Assembly (NCBI RefSeq): GCF_030406905.1
Contig: NZ_CP129137.1
Location: 5,797,501 to 5,861,500 of the forward strand
Source: Streptomyces sp. HUAS CB01
GTDB taxonomy: Bacteria; Actinomycetota; Actinomycetes; Streptomycetales; Streptomycetaceae
Direction of reading: 5' to 3'
Length of the DNA stretch: 64,000 nt
The notes under the pieces were generated by a model. That model ran no database searches, was not told the DNA's origin, and worked only from the letters and a program-made list of their open reading frames with translations. Position 1 is the first letter of the stretch. Each line of letters starts with the position of its first letter. Positions 34,368-42,322 of the stretch are shown in pieces. The position numbers were made by a program, and so were the translations under genes.

Positions 34368-34936
34368 CCGGCCGCCGGTGAGTGCACGTCAGGTCAGATC
34401 AGTGCGGGGCTGAACTGCCCGGCCCTACGGGCCGACGACAGAGGTGGGCTTCACCCGGTGCACCGATCGCCGGGACCTCCGAGCCCGATTCGTTCATGAG
34501 TTTCACCCCGTCACGGCACAGAGCCCTCCCCTTGCCACCCGGAACCGCCCGGGTGTTCGGCAGGGCGACCGCCGTGCTTTCGCCGCCGGCCACGAGGGGC
34601 CGGCGGCCACCACGGCCACAGGAGCGGACCGGTGTCCCCGGAGGGGAAGGGGCGAGGGAGACCACGTCCCGGGATGCCGGTCCGCTTCAGTGCCGTCTGC
34701 GCCAGGGGGGCAGTGTCGACCGACGCGCACGGGCAATGTCGTTCGCGGCGGCATGTCGTGTCCCACGGGCCGTCAGGCGTACGCCCGCGCGCACATCGGC
34801 AGGGCCGGCCTGGGACGTGTGGCGAAAGTCCCTCCCGGCCCGCGACGCCTGGCCCGCACGCTCGCTGCGTTGCCGGAGTCATCCACGTGCGTCCAGTACG
34901 AGGACGATCCTCCGTCCTGCGATCGCACGCACCGGA
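34368..34936. other. 569-bp region without a recognisable gene
   Basis: Frames in both strands here are short, have irregular third-position GC and no family motifs, so I call no gene. A strong hairpin, GCCGCCGGCC-ACGAGG-GGCCGGCGGC (34582-34607), stands out about 215 nt after recX. It may be an intergenic remnant or could hold an unannotated RNA. Confidence 0.5.
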
Positions 34937-34960
34937 CGCCGCAGGCCCCGCCCTGCGGCG
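34937..34960 (-). terminator. terminator of the cysteine dioxygenase-rhodanese operon
   Basis: CGCCGCAGG-CCCCGC-CCTGCGGCG, a perfect 9-bp stem located 8 nt past the rhodanese stop on the minus strand. Confidence 0.7.
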
Positions 34961-34967
34961 GACGGAG

Positions 34968-35390
34968 CTACTTTCGCAACCCGCCCCGGGCCGCCACCCC
35001 CGGCTCGCTCACCGGCAGGCCCTCCGCACGCCACGCCTGGAAACCGCCGATCAGATCGGTCGCGCGGTGCAGCCCGAGCTGCCGGAGCGAGACCGCCGCG
35101 AGGGACGAGGCGTACCCCTCGTTGCAGACGACCACGACACGCAGGTCATGGCTGGTGGCCTGCGGCGCGCGATGGCTGCCCAGTGGGTCCAGCCGCCACT
35201 CGAGCTCATTGCGTTCGACGACGAGCGCGCCGGGGATCAGGCCGTCCCGGTCGCGCAGTGCCGCGTAGCGGATGTCGACAAGCAGGGCACCGTCAGCGGC
35301 CGCGTCGAACGCCTCACGCGGTTCGACCCGGTCCAGCCCCTCTCGTACCCGTTCGAGCAACTCGTCGATACCCACCGGCCGTTCACTCAC
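34968..35390 (-). CDS. Rhodanese-like sulfurtransferase
   Basis: 140-aa single-domain rhodanese. ALLVDIRYAALRDRDGLIPGA is the N-terminal signature, and the active loop VVVCNEGYASS carries the catalytic cysteine. The end GGFQAWRAEGLP is typical. It transfers sulfane sulfur to thiophilic acceptors; pairing with cysteine dioxygenase suggests cysteine-sulfur catabolism. It starts at GTG 35390, overlapping the dioxygenase stop (GTGA), so translation is coupled. The longer open frame to 35747 belongs to the dioxygenase region and is not used. Confidence 0.88.
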   Translation of the reverse strand: MSERPVGIDELLERVREGLDRVEPREAFDAAADGALLVDIRYAALRDRDGLIPGALVVERNELEWRLDPLGSHRAPQATSHDLRVVVVCNEGYASSLAAVSLRQLGLHRATDLIGGFQAWRAEGLPVSEPGVAARGGLRK

Positions 35391-35914
35391 TGCCAGTCCT
35401 CCGGACGCTCGACCTGCTCGAGACGGAGCATCGCGCCGGTCCTGCTGAACCGCCGGAGCAGCGGCAGCGGCGGATGGTACGCGTGGACCGAGATCGCATG
35501 CTCCGTCGTGGACTCGTTGAGCACCTCGTGGACATGGTGCCTGCCGAACGCCCGCCCCACGCCGGGGCCGAGGCGCCGTTCCCGGTCGACGTCCTCCGCC
35601 AGCTCCAGGGTCTTCCATCCGCTCGCGGGGAGCCGGACCGCGAGGGAGTTCTCCTTCAGCTCGCCCGACGCGGTGGCGAAGGCGCCGACCGACTCCGCGT
35701 GGTCGTGCCAACCGGTGCCGGTGCCAGGAGGCCAGGCGATCAGCCACGCCTCACTGCCGCCGGGCCCTTCCAGTCGCACCCAGGTGCGGCCCTCGGGGTC
35801 CAGTGGCAGCGAGGCGATCAGTTCGGTGTCGGCAGCGGCGCGCCGCACGAAGTCGAGGAGGGCGGCCGCGGTCGGCGCGGCCGCTTGCGTGGGTACGGGG
35901 ACAGACTGGGTCAC
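35387..35914 (-). CDS. Cysteine dioxygenase type I
   Basis: 175-aa cupin enzyme oxidising L-cysteine to cysteine sulfinate. Iron-binding histidines are in GWHDHAESVGAF and GRHHVHEVLNE; the Glu-to-Gly type substitution seen in bacterial enzymes cannot be judged by eye. The preceding WPPGTGTGW and the C-terminal HAYHPPLPLLRRF match bacterial CDO. I use GTG 35914 (MTQSVPVP). The upstream GTG at 35947 would fall inside a large RNA hairpin and has no SD. It is preceded by a Cys-ending leader ORF (see 36026-36112). Confidence 0.9.
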   Translation of the reverse strand: MTQSVPVPTQAAAPTAAALLDFVRRAAADTELIASLPLDPEGRTWVRLEGPGGSEAWLIAWPPGTGTGWHDHAESVGAFATASGELKENSLAVRLPASGWKTLELAEDVDRERRLGPGVGRAFGRHHVHEVLNESTTEHAISVHAYHPPLPLLRRFSRTGAMLRLEQVERPEDWQ

Positions 35915-35943
35915 GGGAACCGCCCTGGGACTCGCTGAGACGC

Positions 35944-35997
35944 CCACGGCCGAGGCGTTTCGCCCACGGGGGGACCCGTGCGCGAACGCGGCCGTGG
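35944..35997 (-). promoter_or_regulatory. putative attenuator hairpin upstream of cysteine dioxygenase
   Basis: 54-nt stem-loop. The outer arms CCACGGCCG (35944-35952) and CGGCCGTGG (35989-35997) are perfect complements. The middle GGCGTTTCGC pairs with GCGAACGC with small bulges. The apex is CACGGG-GGGA-CCCGTG (35965-35980). It lies 28 nt past the leader stop and 29 nt before the dioxygenase start. No T-run follows it on the minus strand, so translational sequestration or Rho-type control is as likely as intrinsic termination. Confidence 0.65.
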
Positions 35998-36025
35998 AAG
36001 CGGGGGAAGAAAGAAGAAGGCGAAG

Positions 36026-36112
36026 TCAGCAGGACGGTCGACACACGCAGCCCGCGTAGCGGAGCAGGTCCATGTGGACCCTCCGCCACAGGCGCACATC
36101 GGTGTCGGTCAC
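36026..36112 (-). CDS. 28-residue Cys-ending leader peptide
   Basis: Short reading frame GTG 36112 to TGA 36028-36026. The peptide is Arg/Val-rich with RLWRRVHMDLLRY in the middle and cysteines at positions 22, 24 and 28, the last codon before the stop. Similar short Cys-rich peptides precede sulfur-metabolism genes in actinobacteria, where ribosome pausing at Cys codons senses cysteine supply. A predicted promoter puts +1 at the GTG, so the ORF would be leaderless. It is too short to be certain without expression data. A shorter start at GTG 36097 is possible. Confidence 0.65.
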   Translation of the reverse strand: MTDTDVRLWRRVHMDLLRYAGCVCRPSC

Positions 36113-36148
36113 GTTCCGGAGTACACCATGGGCGCCCGCACCGGTCAA
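36113..36148 (-). promoter_or_regulatory. predicted promoter of the leader-dioxygenase-rhodanese operon
   Basis: TTGACC (36148-36143), a 17-nt spacer, TGTACT (36125-36120) and 7 nt lead to the leader GTG. The -35 is good, the -10 is weak, and spacing is ideal. Confidence 0.5.
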
Positions 36149-36174
36149 TTGATGTCCGCAGTGCGGGCGGATGG

Positions 36175-37779
36175 TCAGTCCGAACGGGCGGCGGCGTGCT
36201 CGGAGCGTGCCTCCGAGGCTCCGGGCGCACCCCCGCGCACCGCGTCGGCCGCCGCGTGCAGCTCGGCCGGACGCACGCCGCCGAAGGCCGCCACGAGGTG
36301 TCCGTCCGGCCTGACCAGCAGCACCGTGTGCGCCGAAGCCCCCGGATAGGACTCGGCGACGAGCAGCTCCGCCCGAGCGGGCAGCTCCGACACCGTCGAG
36401 GCGAGCCGGGGCATGACGCCCGCCGTCACCCAGTGGCGCCGGTCCCACACCCCCGTGCCGGGAGCGATCAGCACGACCAGCAGCCGGGCCCTGCCCAGCC
36501 GGTCCCGCAGCCGGGAGGTCGTGCCGTCGGGGGTCGTCACGGCGACGTCCGAGACCGGTGCGCCGACCGGCGTACCGACCGCGGTGTGCGCCTCGGTGTA
36601 CGGGGCCGCGAGGGGGGAGTACGGATATGCGGGGGGCGCGCCGAGCGCGCCGAGCCCCAGATGCCCGTCCGTCAGCAGGGTGTCGTGCCCACGGGCGGCG
36701 CCCGGCAGATAGGTGCGCAGGCCGCCGGTGCCGCGCAGTATCGGCAGGGACTGGTCGGCGGCCCGCAGCCGTGCCGCCACCGCGGTGCGCCGTTCCGCCT
36801 GGTAGCTGTCGAGCAGGGTGTCGGAGGCGCCGTGGTGCCAGGCCTGGGCCAGCTTCCACGCCAGGTTGTCGGCGTCGCGCACCCCCTCGTCGACGCCCTG
36901 GGTGCCGACCGCGCCGAGGAGATGGGCCGCGTCCCCGGCGAGAAAGGCCCGGTCCACCCGCCACCGCCGGGCCAGCCGGTGGTGCAGGGTGTGGACCCCG
37001 GTGTCGAGCAGGTCGTACTGCGGCGGCCCGTCGCACCAGCCCGCCAGGGTGTCCCGGACCCGTGACACCAGCGCGTCGGGCGTGACCAGTTCGCCGCGTG
37101 CGGGCAGCAGCCAGTCCAGCCGCCAGACGCCGTCGGGCAGCGGCCGTGCGGTCACCTCGTCGCCGACCGCGCGCCACGGCGGCAGTCGGTGCAGCACGCC
37201 TTCGCCGGGCCAGGGGAGTTCGGTGCGCAGGGCCGCGACGGCGTGGCGTTCCACGGCGGTCCGGCCGGGGAAGCGGATCCCGAGCAGCTTCCTGACCGTC
37301 GACCTGGCCCCGTCGCAGCCGACCAGGAAACTCCCGCGCCACCAGGTCGCCTCGGGCCCGCGAGTGTGTGCGGTGACGCCGCTTCCGTCCTGCTCCAGGG
37401 CGTCGAGCCGGCTGTGCGTGGCGACCTGCACCAGGCCGTTGGTGTCCACGGCGTCCCGCAGCCCCCGCATCAGCGCGTGCTGCGGGAGGTGCACGGGCGC
37501 GGGCAGATCCTCCCCCTGGAACTCCACCCGGCGCAGCTCCTGCTTGCGGCGCAGTGAACGCCAGCCGACCCAGCGGGCCCCTTCGTCACGGATCGTCGCG
37601 CAGCCCAGCCGTTCGGCGAGGGCCGCGGTGTCGGCGCGCAGGACGACGGTGCGCGCGGGGCGCGGCCCGTCCTTGCCCTCACCCTCGTCGATGACCACGG
37701 AGGGCACGCCCTGAGCGGCGAGGGCGAGGGAGAGCACGAGCCCGACCGGACCCGCGCCGACGACGATCACCGGGTCCAC
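36175..37779 (-). CDS. FAD-dependent aromatic-type monooxygenase
   Basis: 534-aa flavoprotein hydroxylase of the PheA/MhpA-like class. The N-terminal FAD motif is VVGAGPVG (about residues 5-12), the second FAD motif is GDAAHLLGAVGTQGVDEGVRDADNLAW (about residues 275-301), and residues about 400-534 resemble the thioredoxin-like tail of phenol-hydroxylase relatives. GTG 37779 has AGGAG 8-11 nt upstream; the longer frame to 37866 lacks an SD. No polyketide or aromatic pathway gene is adjacent, so the substrate is unknown. The cysteine-module promoter begins right after its stop. Confidence 0.85.
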   Translation of the reverse strand: MDPVIVVGAGPVGLVLSLALAAQGVPSVVIDEGEGKDGPRPARTVVLRADTAALAERLGCATIRDEGARWVGWRSLRRKQELRRVEFQGEDLPAPVHLPQHALMRGLRDAVDTNGLVQVATHSRLDALEQDGSGVTAHTRGPEATWWRGSFLVGCDGARSTVRKLLGIRFPGRTAVERHAVAALRTELPWPGEGVLHRLPPWRAVGDEVTARPLPDGVWRLDWLLPARGELVTPDALVSRVRDTLAGWCDGPPQYDLLDTGVHTLHHRLARRWRVDRAFLAGDAAHLLGAVGTQGVDEGVRDADNLAWKLAQAWHHGASDTLLDSYQAERRTAVAARLRAADQSLPILRGTGGLRTYLPGAARGHDTLLTDGHLGLGALGAPPAYPYSPLAAPYTEAHTAVGTPVGAPVSDVAVTTPDGTTSRLRDRLGRARLLVVLIAPGTGVWDRRHWVTAGVMPRLASTVSELPARAELLVAESYPGASAHTVLLVRPDGHLVAAFGGVRPAELHAAADAVRGGAPGASEARSEHAAARSD

Positions 37780-37893
37780 GGCGCTGCTCCTGAGACCTGC
37801 CGGGACGGAGGGAACAGGGGGAATGGGCCGGCTGGCGCCCGGTGTGCGATCACAGAACGTATGCAACCCACTGCCGGTGTCCCCGTCAAGCGA

Positions 37894-37929
37894 CGAAGGG
37901 CGGCGGCGCTCTCGCGCCGCCGCCCTTCG
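37894..37929. terminator. terminator after gluD
   Basis: Perfect 16-bp stem CGAAGGGCGGCGGCGC-TCTC-GCGCCGCCGCCCTTCG, 36 nt beyond the gluD stop. It ends the glu operon and isolates the downstream monooxygenase gene. Confidence 0.88.
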
Positions 37930-37964
37930 GTCCGGTCCTGGCCGTCGTGGGGTCAGCCCCCGCC

Positions 37965-38885
37965 TCAGGCGTCAGACTTGAAATCACCCTGTGTGGAGAT
38001 ACCGTCGGCGGGTCCCACGGTCTCCAGTCCGCCGCCGGGGCCGGCGTGGACGACGGCGCCCGTGGTCTTCTTGCCGCGCCGCAGTCTGCGCTCCAGCCAC
38101 CCCGCGGCGGAGGTGAGGGCGAAGTTCAGGGCGACGAAGATGACGGCGACGACGGTGAAGCTGGCGATCGTGTTGGCGCCGTAGTTGGCGCTCATCGGCC
38201 GCACCGAGGCCAGGAGCTCGGAGAAGGAGAGCATCGCGCCGCCCAGAGCGGTGTCCTTCACGATGACGACCATCTGGCTGACGATCGCCGGAAGCATGGC
38301 CGTCACCGACTGCGGCAGCAGCACGTGCCGCATCGTCTGGCCCTTGCGCATGCCGATCGCCTTGGCGGCGTCCGTCTGGCCGCGCGGCAGGGACTGGATA
38401 CCGGCCCGGACGATCTCGGCGAGGACCGAGGCGTTGTACAGCACCAGACCAGTGACCACCGCGTACAGCGGGCGCACATCGCTGCTGATGTCGGTGAAGT
38501 CGGAGTAGGCCGCGTTGGCGAACAGCATCAGGATCAGCACGGGGATGGCGCGGAAGAACTCCACGACCGTCCCCGCGACGCCGCGGACCGAACGGTGGTC
38601 GGAGAGCCGGGCGATGCCGAAGACCGCACCGAGCGGCAGTGCGATGGCCAGCGCGAAGGTCGCGGCGATCAGCGTGTTCTGCAGTCCCGGCCAGAGGTAG
38701 GTCGTGTATGGCTGGGAGCTCGTGAAGAACGGCTCCCACTTGACCCAGTCGAGCTGGCCCTTGGAGCTCAGACCGTCGTAGACCCACCACACGACCAGGG
38801 CGAGCACGGCCAGGAACAGGGCGGTGTAGCCGATGTTGCGCCGCTTGGCACGCGTGCCCGGCGCGTCGTAGAGAACGGAAGTCAT
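37965..38885 (-). CDS. gluD: Glutamate ABC transporter permease GluD
   Basis: 306-aa inner-membrane permease. An N-terminal cytoplasmic segment and a first span (ALFLAVLALVVWWVY) precede the His/Glu/Gln/Arg/opine-type permease core, with the EAA-like motif DAAKAIGMRKGQTMRHVLLPQSV contacting GluA. The C-terminal tail of about 35 residues is charged and Gly-rich. ATGA overlap with gluC. Homologous to the fourth gene of the Corynebacterium and Streptomyces gluABCD glutamate-uptake operon. Confidence 0.93.
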   Translation of the reverse strand: MTSVLYDAPGTRAKRRNIGYTALFLAVLALVVWWVYDGLSSKGQLDWVKWEPFFTSSQPYTTYLWPGLQNTLIAATFALAIALPLGAVFGIARLSDHRSVRGVAGTVVEFFRAIPVLILMLFANAAYSDFTDISSDVRPLYAVVTGLVLYNASVLAEIVRAGIQSLPRGQTDAAKAIGMRKGQTMRHVLLPQSVTAMLPAIVSQMVVIVKDTALGGAMLSFSELLASVRPMSANYGANTIASFTVVAVIFVALNFALTSAAGWLERRLRRGKKTTGAVVHAGPGGGLETVGPADGISTQGDFKSDA

Positions 38886-39547
38886 CGCTTCACCGCCACC
38901 TTCTTGCTCACCCAGCCGAGGACCAGTCCGGTCGGCAGCGTCAGGCAGATGAAGCCGAACGCGAAGACCGCGACGATCGGGATCAGGGCGGCGTACGTCT
39001 CGATCCACTCCTTCATCAGGAGCGAGGCCTCGGCGACACCGATCACCGAGGCGACGGTGGTGTTCTTGGTCAGGGCGATCAGCACGTTCGCCAGCGGGTT
39101 GACGACCGACCGGAAGGCCTGGGGGAGGACGATGAGCGTGAGTACCTGCGAGAAGCTCAGTCCCAGGGCGCGGGCCGCCTCCGCCTGGCCGACGGGCACG
39201 GTGTTGATGCCGGACCGCAGCGCCTCGCACACGAAGGCCGCGGTGTACGCGATCAGGCCGAGCACCGCCAGCCGGAAGTTGATCACCGTGAAGTCGTCCC
39301 CGCCCAGGGTGACGCCCAGCGTCTGGAAGAGCCCCAGCGATGTGAAGAGGATGACGACGGTGAGCGGGATGTTACGCACGACGTTCACGTACGCGGTGCC
39401 GACGGCCCGCATCAGCGGCACCGGGCTGACCCGCATGCCGGCCAGCAGCGTTCCCCATATGAGGGAGCCGATGGCCGAGTAGACGGTGAGCTTCACCGTC
39501 ACCCAGAAGGCGCCCAGCAGGGCGTCCATATCAAGAAAGTCGAACAC
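38882..39547 (-). CDS. gluC: Glutamate ABC transporter permease GluC
   Basis: 221-aa permease with about five spans and the EAA loop EAARALGLSFSQVLTLIVLPQAF. It starts at GTG 39547 (MFDFLDMDALL) and its stop overlaps gluD by 4 nt. It forms a heterodimeric channel with GluD. A stable hairpin separates it from gluB. Confidence 0.93.
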   Translation of the reverse strand: MFDFLDMDALLGAFWVTVKLTVYSAIGSLIWGTLLAGMRVSPVPLMRAVGTAYVNVVRNIPLTVVILFTSLGLFQTLGVTLGGDDFTVINFRLAVLGLIAYTAAFVCEALRSGINTVPVGQAEAARALGLSFSQVLTLIVLPQAFRSVVNPLANVLIALTKNTTVASVIGVAEASLLMKEWIETYAALIPIVAVFAFGFICLTLPTGLVLGWVSKKVAVKR

Positions 39548-39586
39548 GATCTCCCGCGCTTCCGCGTCTGCGAGTGGGAAGGACTC

Positions 39587-39617
39587 GGCGCGCCGCCGCC
39601 GTCAGCGGCGGCGCGCC
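39587..39617 (-). promoter_or_regulatory. gluB-gluC intercistronic hairpin
   Basis: GGCGCGCCGCCGC-CGTCA-GCGGCGGCGCGCC, a perfect 13-bp stem 14 nt after the gluB stop. Such hairpins behind binding-protein genes usually stabilise the upstream message or partly terminate, giving more binding protein than permease. Confidence 0.7.
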
Positions 39618-39631
39618 CGGTCGGCCAGGGG

Positions 39632-40483
39632 TTACTTGACGATGTTGCCGATCTTCGGGGCGGGCTCGTTCTTGTAGCCGGCCGGGCCGAAGTGGGCCTC
39701 CACGGCCTTGTCCCAGGACTTGTCCTGGACCATCTTCTCCAGCGCCTTGTTGATCTTGTCCTTGAGCTCGGTGTCGCCCTTCTTCAGGCCGATGCCGTAG
39801 TTCTCGTTGCTCATCTTGAAGCCGGCGAGCTTGAACTTGCCCTTGAAGGACTCCTGCGCGGCGTAGCCGGCGAGGATGGAGTCGTCGGTGGTGAGCGCGT
39901 CGACGACCTTGTTCTCCAGGCCGGTCAGGCACTCGGAGTAGCCGCCGAACTCCTGGAGCTGCGCCTTCGGGGCGAGCTTGTCCTTGACGTTCTGCGCCGA
40001 GGTCGAACCGGTGACCGAGCAGAGCTTCTTGTTGTTCAGGTCGGCCGGGGACTTGATGGAGTCGTCGTCGGCGCGGACGAGGATGTCCTGGTGGGCCAGC
40101 AGGTACGGGCCGGCGAAGTCCACCTTGGCCAGGCGCTTGTCGTTGATCGAGTACGAGGCGACGATGAACTTGACGTCGCCGCGCTCGATCGCGGTCTCGC
40201 GGTCGGCGCTCTTGGTCTCCTTGAAGACGATGTCGCCCTCTTCGTAACCGAGCTCCTTGGCCACGTACTTGGCCACGTCCACGTCGAAGCCCTGGTACTT
40301 GCCGTCCGGGGTCTTCAGGCCGATGCCCGGCTGGTCGATCTTGATACCGATCGTGATCTTGTCGCCGCCGCCGGCGGAACCGCCGCCGGCCGCGTCGTCC
40401 TTCTTGCCGGAGCCACAGGCGGTGACGGTCAGAGCGAGCGCGACTGCGGCGGCCGCGGCGGCGGAGGCCTTACGGAGCTTCAT
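39632..40483 (-). CDS. gluB: Glutamate-binding lipoprotein GluB
   Basis: 283-aa substrate-binding protein. The lipoprotein signal peptide has lipobox LTVTAC with lipidated Cys23. The SBP family-3 fold follows from about residue 42, with the signature GFDVDVAKYVAKELGYEE and LAHQDILVR. It captures glutamate outside the membrane. A good SD (AGGGAAG) precedes ATG 40483. Confidence 0.94.
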   Translation of the reverse strand: MKLRKASAAAAAAVALALTVTACGSGKKDDAAGGGSAGGGDKITIGIKIDQPGIGLKTPDGKYQGFDVDVAKYVAKELGYEEGDIVFKETKSADRETAIERGDVKFIVASYSINDKRLAKVDFAGPYLLAHQDILVRADDDSIKSPADLNNKKLCSVTGSTSAQNVKDKLAPKAQLQEFGGYSECLTGLENKVVDALTTDDSILAGYAAQESFKGKFKLAGFKMSNENYGIGLKKGDTELKDKINKALEKMVQDKSWDKAVEAHFGPAGYKNEPAPKIGNIVK

Positions 40484-40564
40484 GTGAACTTCCCTTGGTT
40501 AGACGTGATGTGTGCGATCAGCAGAACCCTGCCCGGGGCCAACGATGCCCAGGAACGGCTGGGT

Positions 40565-41350
40565 TCAGTGGTGCAGGATCTTCGAAAGGAAGTCCTTGGC
40601 CCGGTCGCTGCGCGGGTTGCTGAAGAACTCCTCCGGCGTGGCCTCTTCGACGATCTTGCCGTCGGCCATGAAGACGACGCGGTTGGCGGCGCTGCGCGCG
40701 AAGCCCATCTCGTGGGTGACGACGACCATCGTCATGCCGTCCCGCGCCAGCTGCTGCATGACCTCGAGGACCTCGTTGATCATCTCGGGGTCGAGCGCGG
40801 ACGTGGGCTCGTCGAACAGCATGACCTTGGGGTTCATCGCCAGGGCCCGGGCGATCGCGACGCGCTGCTGCTGGCCGCCGGAGAGCTGCGCCGGGTACTT
40901 GTCGGCCTGCGAGCCGACGCCCACCCGGTCGAGCAGGCTGCGCGCCTTCTCCTCGGCGGCCTTCTTGTCCGTCCTGCGGACCTTCAGCTGGCCCAGCATG
41001 ACGTTCTCCAGCACCGTCTTGTGTGCGAAGAGGTTGAACGACTGGAAGACCATGCCGACGTCGGCGCGCAGCCGGGCCAGCTCCCTGCCCTCGTCGGGCA
41101 GCGGCTTTCCGTCGATCGTGATCGAGCCGGAGTCGATCGTCTCCAGCCGGTTGATGGTGCGGCACAGCGTGGACTTGCCGGACCCGGAGGGCCCGATGAC
41201 GACAACGACCTCGCCGCGCGCGATCGTCAGGTCGATGTCCTGGAGTACATGCAGCGCGCCGAAGTGCTTGTTGACGTTGCTCAGTACGACCAGGTCCGTC
41301 GTGGCCGGCACGGCGTCCTCGGCGCCCTTGGTCACTGATACTCCGCTCAT
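40565..41350 (-). CDS. gluA: Glutamate ABC transporter ATPase GluA
   Basis: 261-aa ABC ATPase: Walker [11 protein letters not shown]-loop [11 protein letters not shown], signature LSGGQQQR, Walker [14 protein letters not shown]-loop VTHEMGF. It has an N-terminal extension of about 18 residues. First gene of gluABCD and divergent from gluR. GGAG lies about 11 nt upstream of ATG 41350, with a stronger GGAGGAC 15 nt upstream that is part of a small hairpin (41365-41385). Confidence 0.94.
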   Translation of the reverse strand: MSGVSVTKGAEDAVPATTDLVVLSNVNKHFGALHVLQDIDLTIARGEVVVVIGPSGSGKSTLCRTINRLETIDSGSITIDGKPLPDEGRELARLRADVGMVFQSFNLFAHKTVLENVMLGQLKVRRTDKKAAEEKARSLLDRVGVGSQADKYPAQLSGGQQQRVAIARALAMNPKVMLFDEPTSALDPEMINEVLEVMQQLARDGMTMVVVTHEMGFARSAANRVVFMADGKIVEEATPEEFFSNPRSDRAKDFLSKILHH

Positions 41351-41387
41351 CGGCTTCTTGCTCCGTCCTCCTCGGTTGGGAGGACCT

Positions 41388-41415
41388 TAATGACGTGCTC
41401 CGACCACCGTCATTA
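41388..41415. promoter_or_regulatory. 28-bp inverted repeat in the gluA-gluR divergent region
   Basis: TAATGACG (41388-41395) and CGTCATTA (41408-41415) are perfect 8-bp arms around a 12-bp centre, 38-65 bp upstream of gluA. It is AT-richer than its surroundings. It is a candidate operator for a regulator such as GluR, although OmpR-type regulators more often bind direct repeats. Confidence 0.6.
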
Positions 41416-41605
41416 CATCTGAGCGGAAATTGAGCATAACGATCCGGCTGCAACCGGACACACTGGGTGAACAGGGCGGTGCCCCCAGTACCGGGTGGAT
41501 AACGAAAAACCCCAGGTCGCCGGTAACCCCCTTGACGCATGGTGCGCCTATCGGTCTTTATGCCCTGGTAACAACGCGAGAGCTACGCCCGGGAGGGGGG
41601 CCACT

Positions 41606-42307
41606 GTGAGACTTCTGCTTGTCGAGGACGACGACCACGTCGCCGCGGCCCTGTCCGCGGTGCTCGCACGGCACGGTTTCCAGGTCACCCACGCCCGCAA
41701 CGGCGAAGAGGCGCTGCAGGCCGTGCTCCCGGCCGCCGCGGAGGGCAAGGCTCCCTTCGGCGTCGTCCTGCTCGACCTCGGACTGCCCGACCAGGACGGC
41801 TACCAGGTGTGCGGGAAGATCCGGAAGCTCACCACCACGCCGGTGATCATGGTCACCGCGCGGGGCGACGTGCGCTCCCGCATCCACGGGCTGAACCTCG
41901 GGGCCGACGACTACGTCGTGAAGCCGTACGACACGGGGGAGTTGCTCGCCCGCATCCACGCCGTCAGCCGGCGCACCGCGCCCGGCGAGGAGCCCGCGTC
42001 GGCCTCCGACAGCGCGCTCAGGCTCGGCACGGTCACCATAGAGCTGCCCACGCGCCGCGTCAGTGTCGACGGGACGGACGTCCAGCTCACCCGCAAGGAG
42101 TTCGACCTGCTGGCACTGCTCGCGCAGCGGCCCGGGGTCGTCTTCCGCCGGGAGCAGATCATCAGCGAGGTGTGGCGCACCAGCTGGGAGGGGACCGGCC
42201 GGACACTCGAGGTGCACGTGGCGTCGCTGCGTTCCAAGCTCGCCATGCCCGCCCTCATCGAGACCGTGCGCGGCGTCGGCTACCGCCTCGTCACCCCCGT
42301 CGCGTAA
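41606..42307 (+). CDS. gluR: OmpR-family response regulator GluR
   Basis: 233-aa regulator. The receiver has acidic residues EDDD (7-10), phospho-acceptor Asp57 (VVLLDLGLPDQDG) and VVKPYDTGELLARI. The winged-helix DNA-binding domain covers about 135-230 (LTRKEFDLLALLAQRPG ... TLEVHVASLRSKL ... VRGVGYRLV). GTG 41606 has GGGAGGGG 6-13 nt upstream; the longer frame to 41495 has no signal. In S. coelicolor GluR/GluK senses glutamate and regulates gluABCD; position and orientation agree. Confidence 0.92.
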   Translation: MRLLLVEDDDHVAAALSAVLARHGFQVTHARNGEEALQAVLPAAAEGKAPFGVVLLDLGLPDQDGYQVCGKIRKLTTTPVIMVTARGDVRSRIHGLNLGADDYVVKPYDTGELLARIHAVSRRTAPGEEPASASDSALRLGTVTIELPTRRVSVDGTDVQLTRKEFDLLALLAQRPGVVFRREQIISEVWRTSWEGTGRTLEVHVASLRSKLAMPALIETVRGVGYRLVTPVA

Positions 42308-42322
42308 AGGCCCGCGCTCCCC

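Noticed and set aside
34382..35938. 518-codon frame after recX
   Set aside because: It crosses the antisense rhodanese and dioxygenase genes, and the part before 34968 lacks regular codon bias.
35911..36099. 62-codon Cys-rich frame on the minus strand overlapping the leader ORF in another phase
   Set aside because: It has no SD or promoter-placed start and ends inside the dioxygenase gene; the 28-codon frame fits the leader pattern better.
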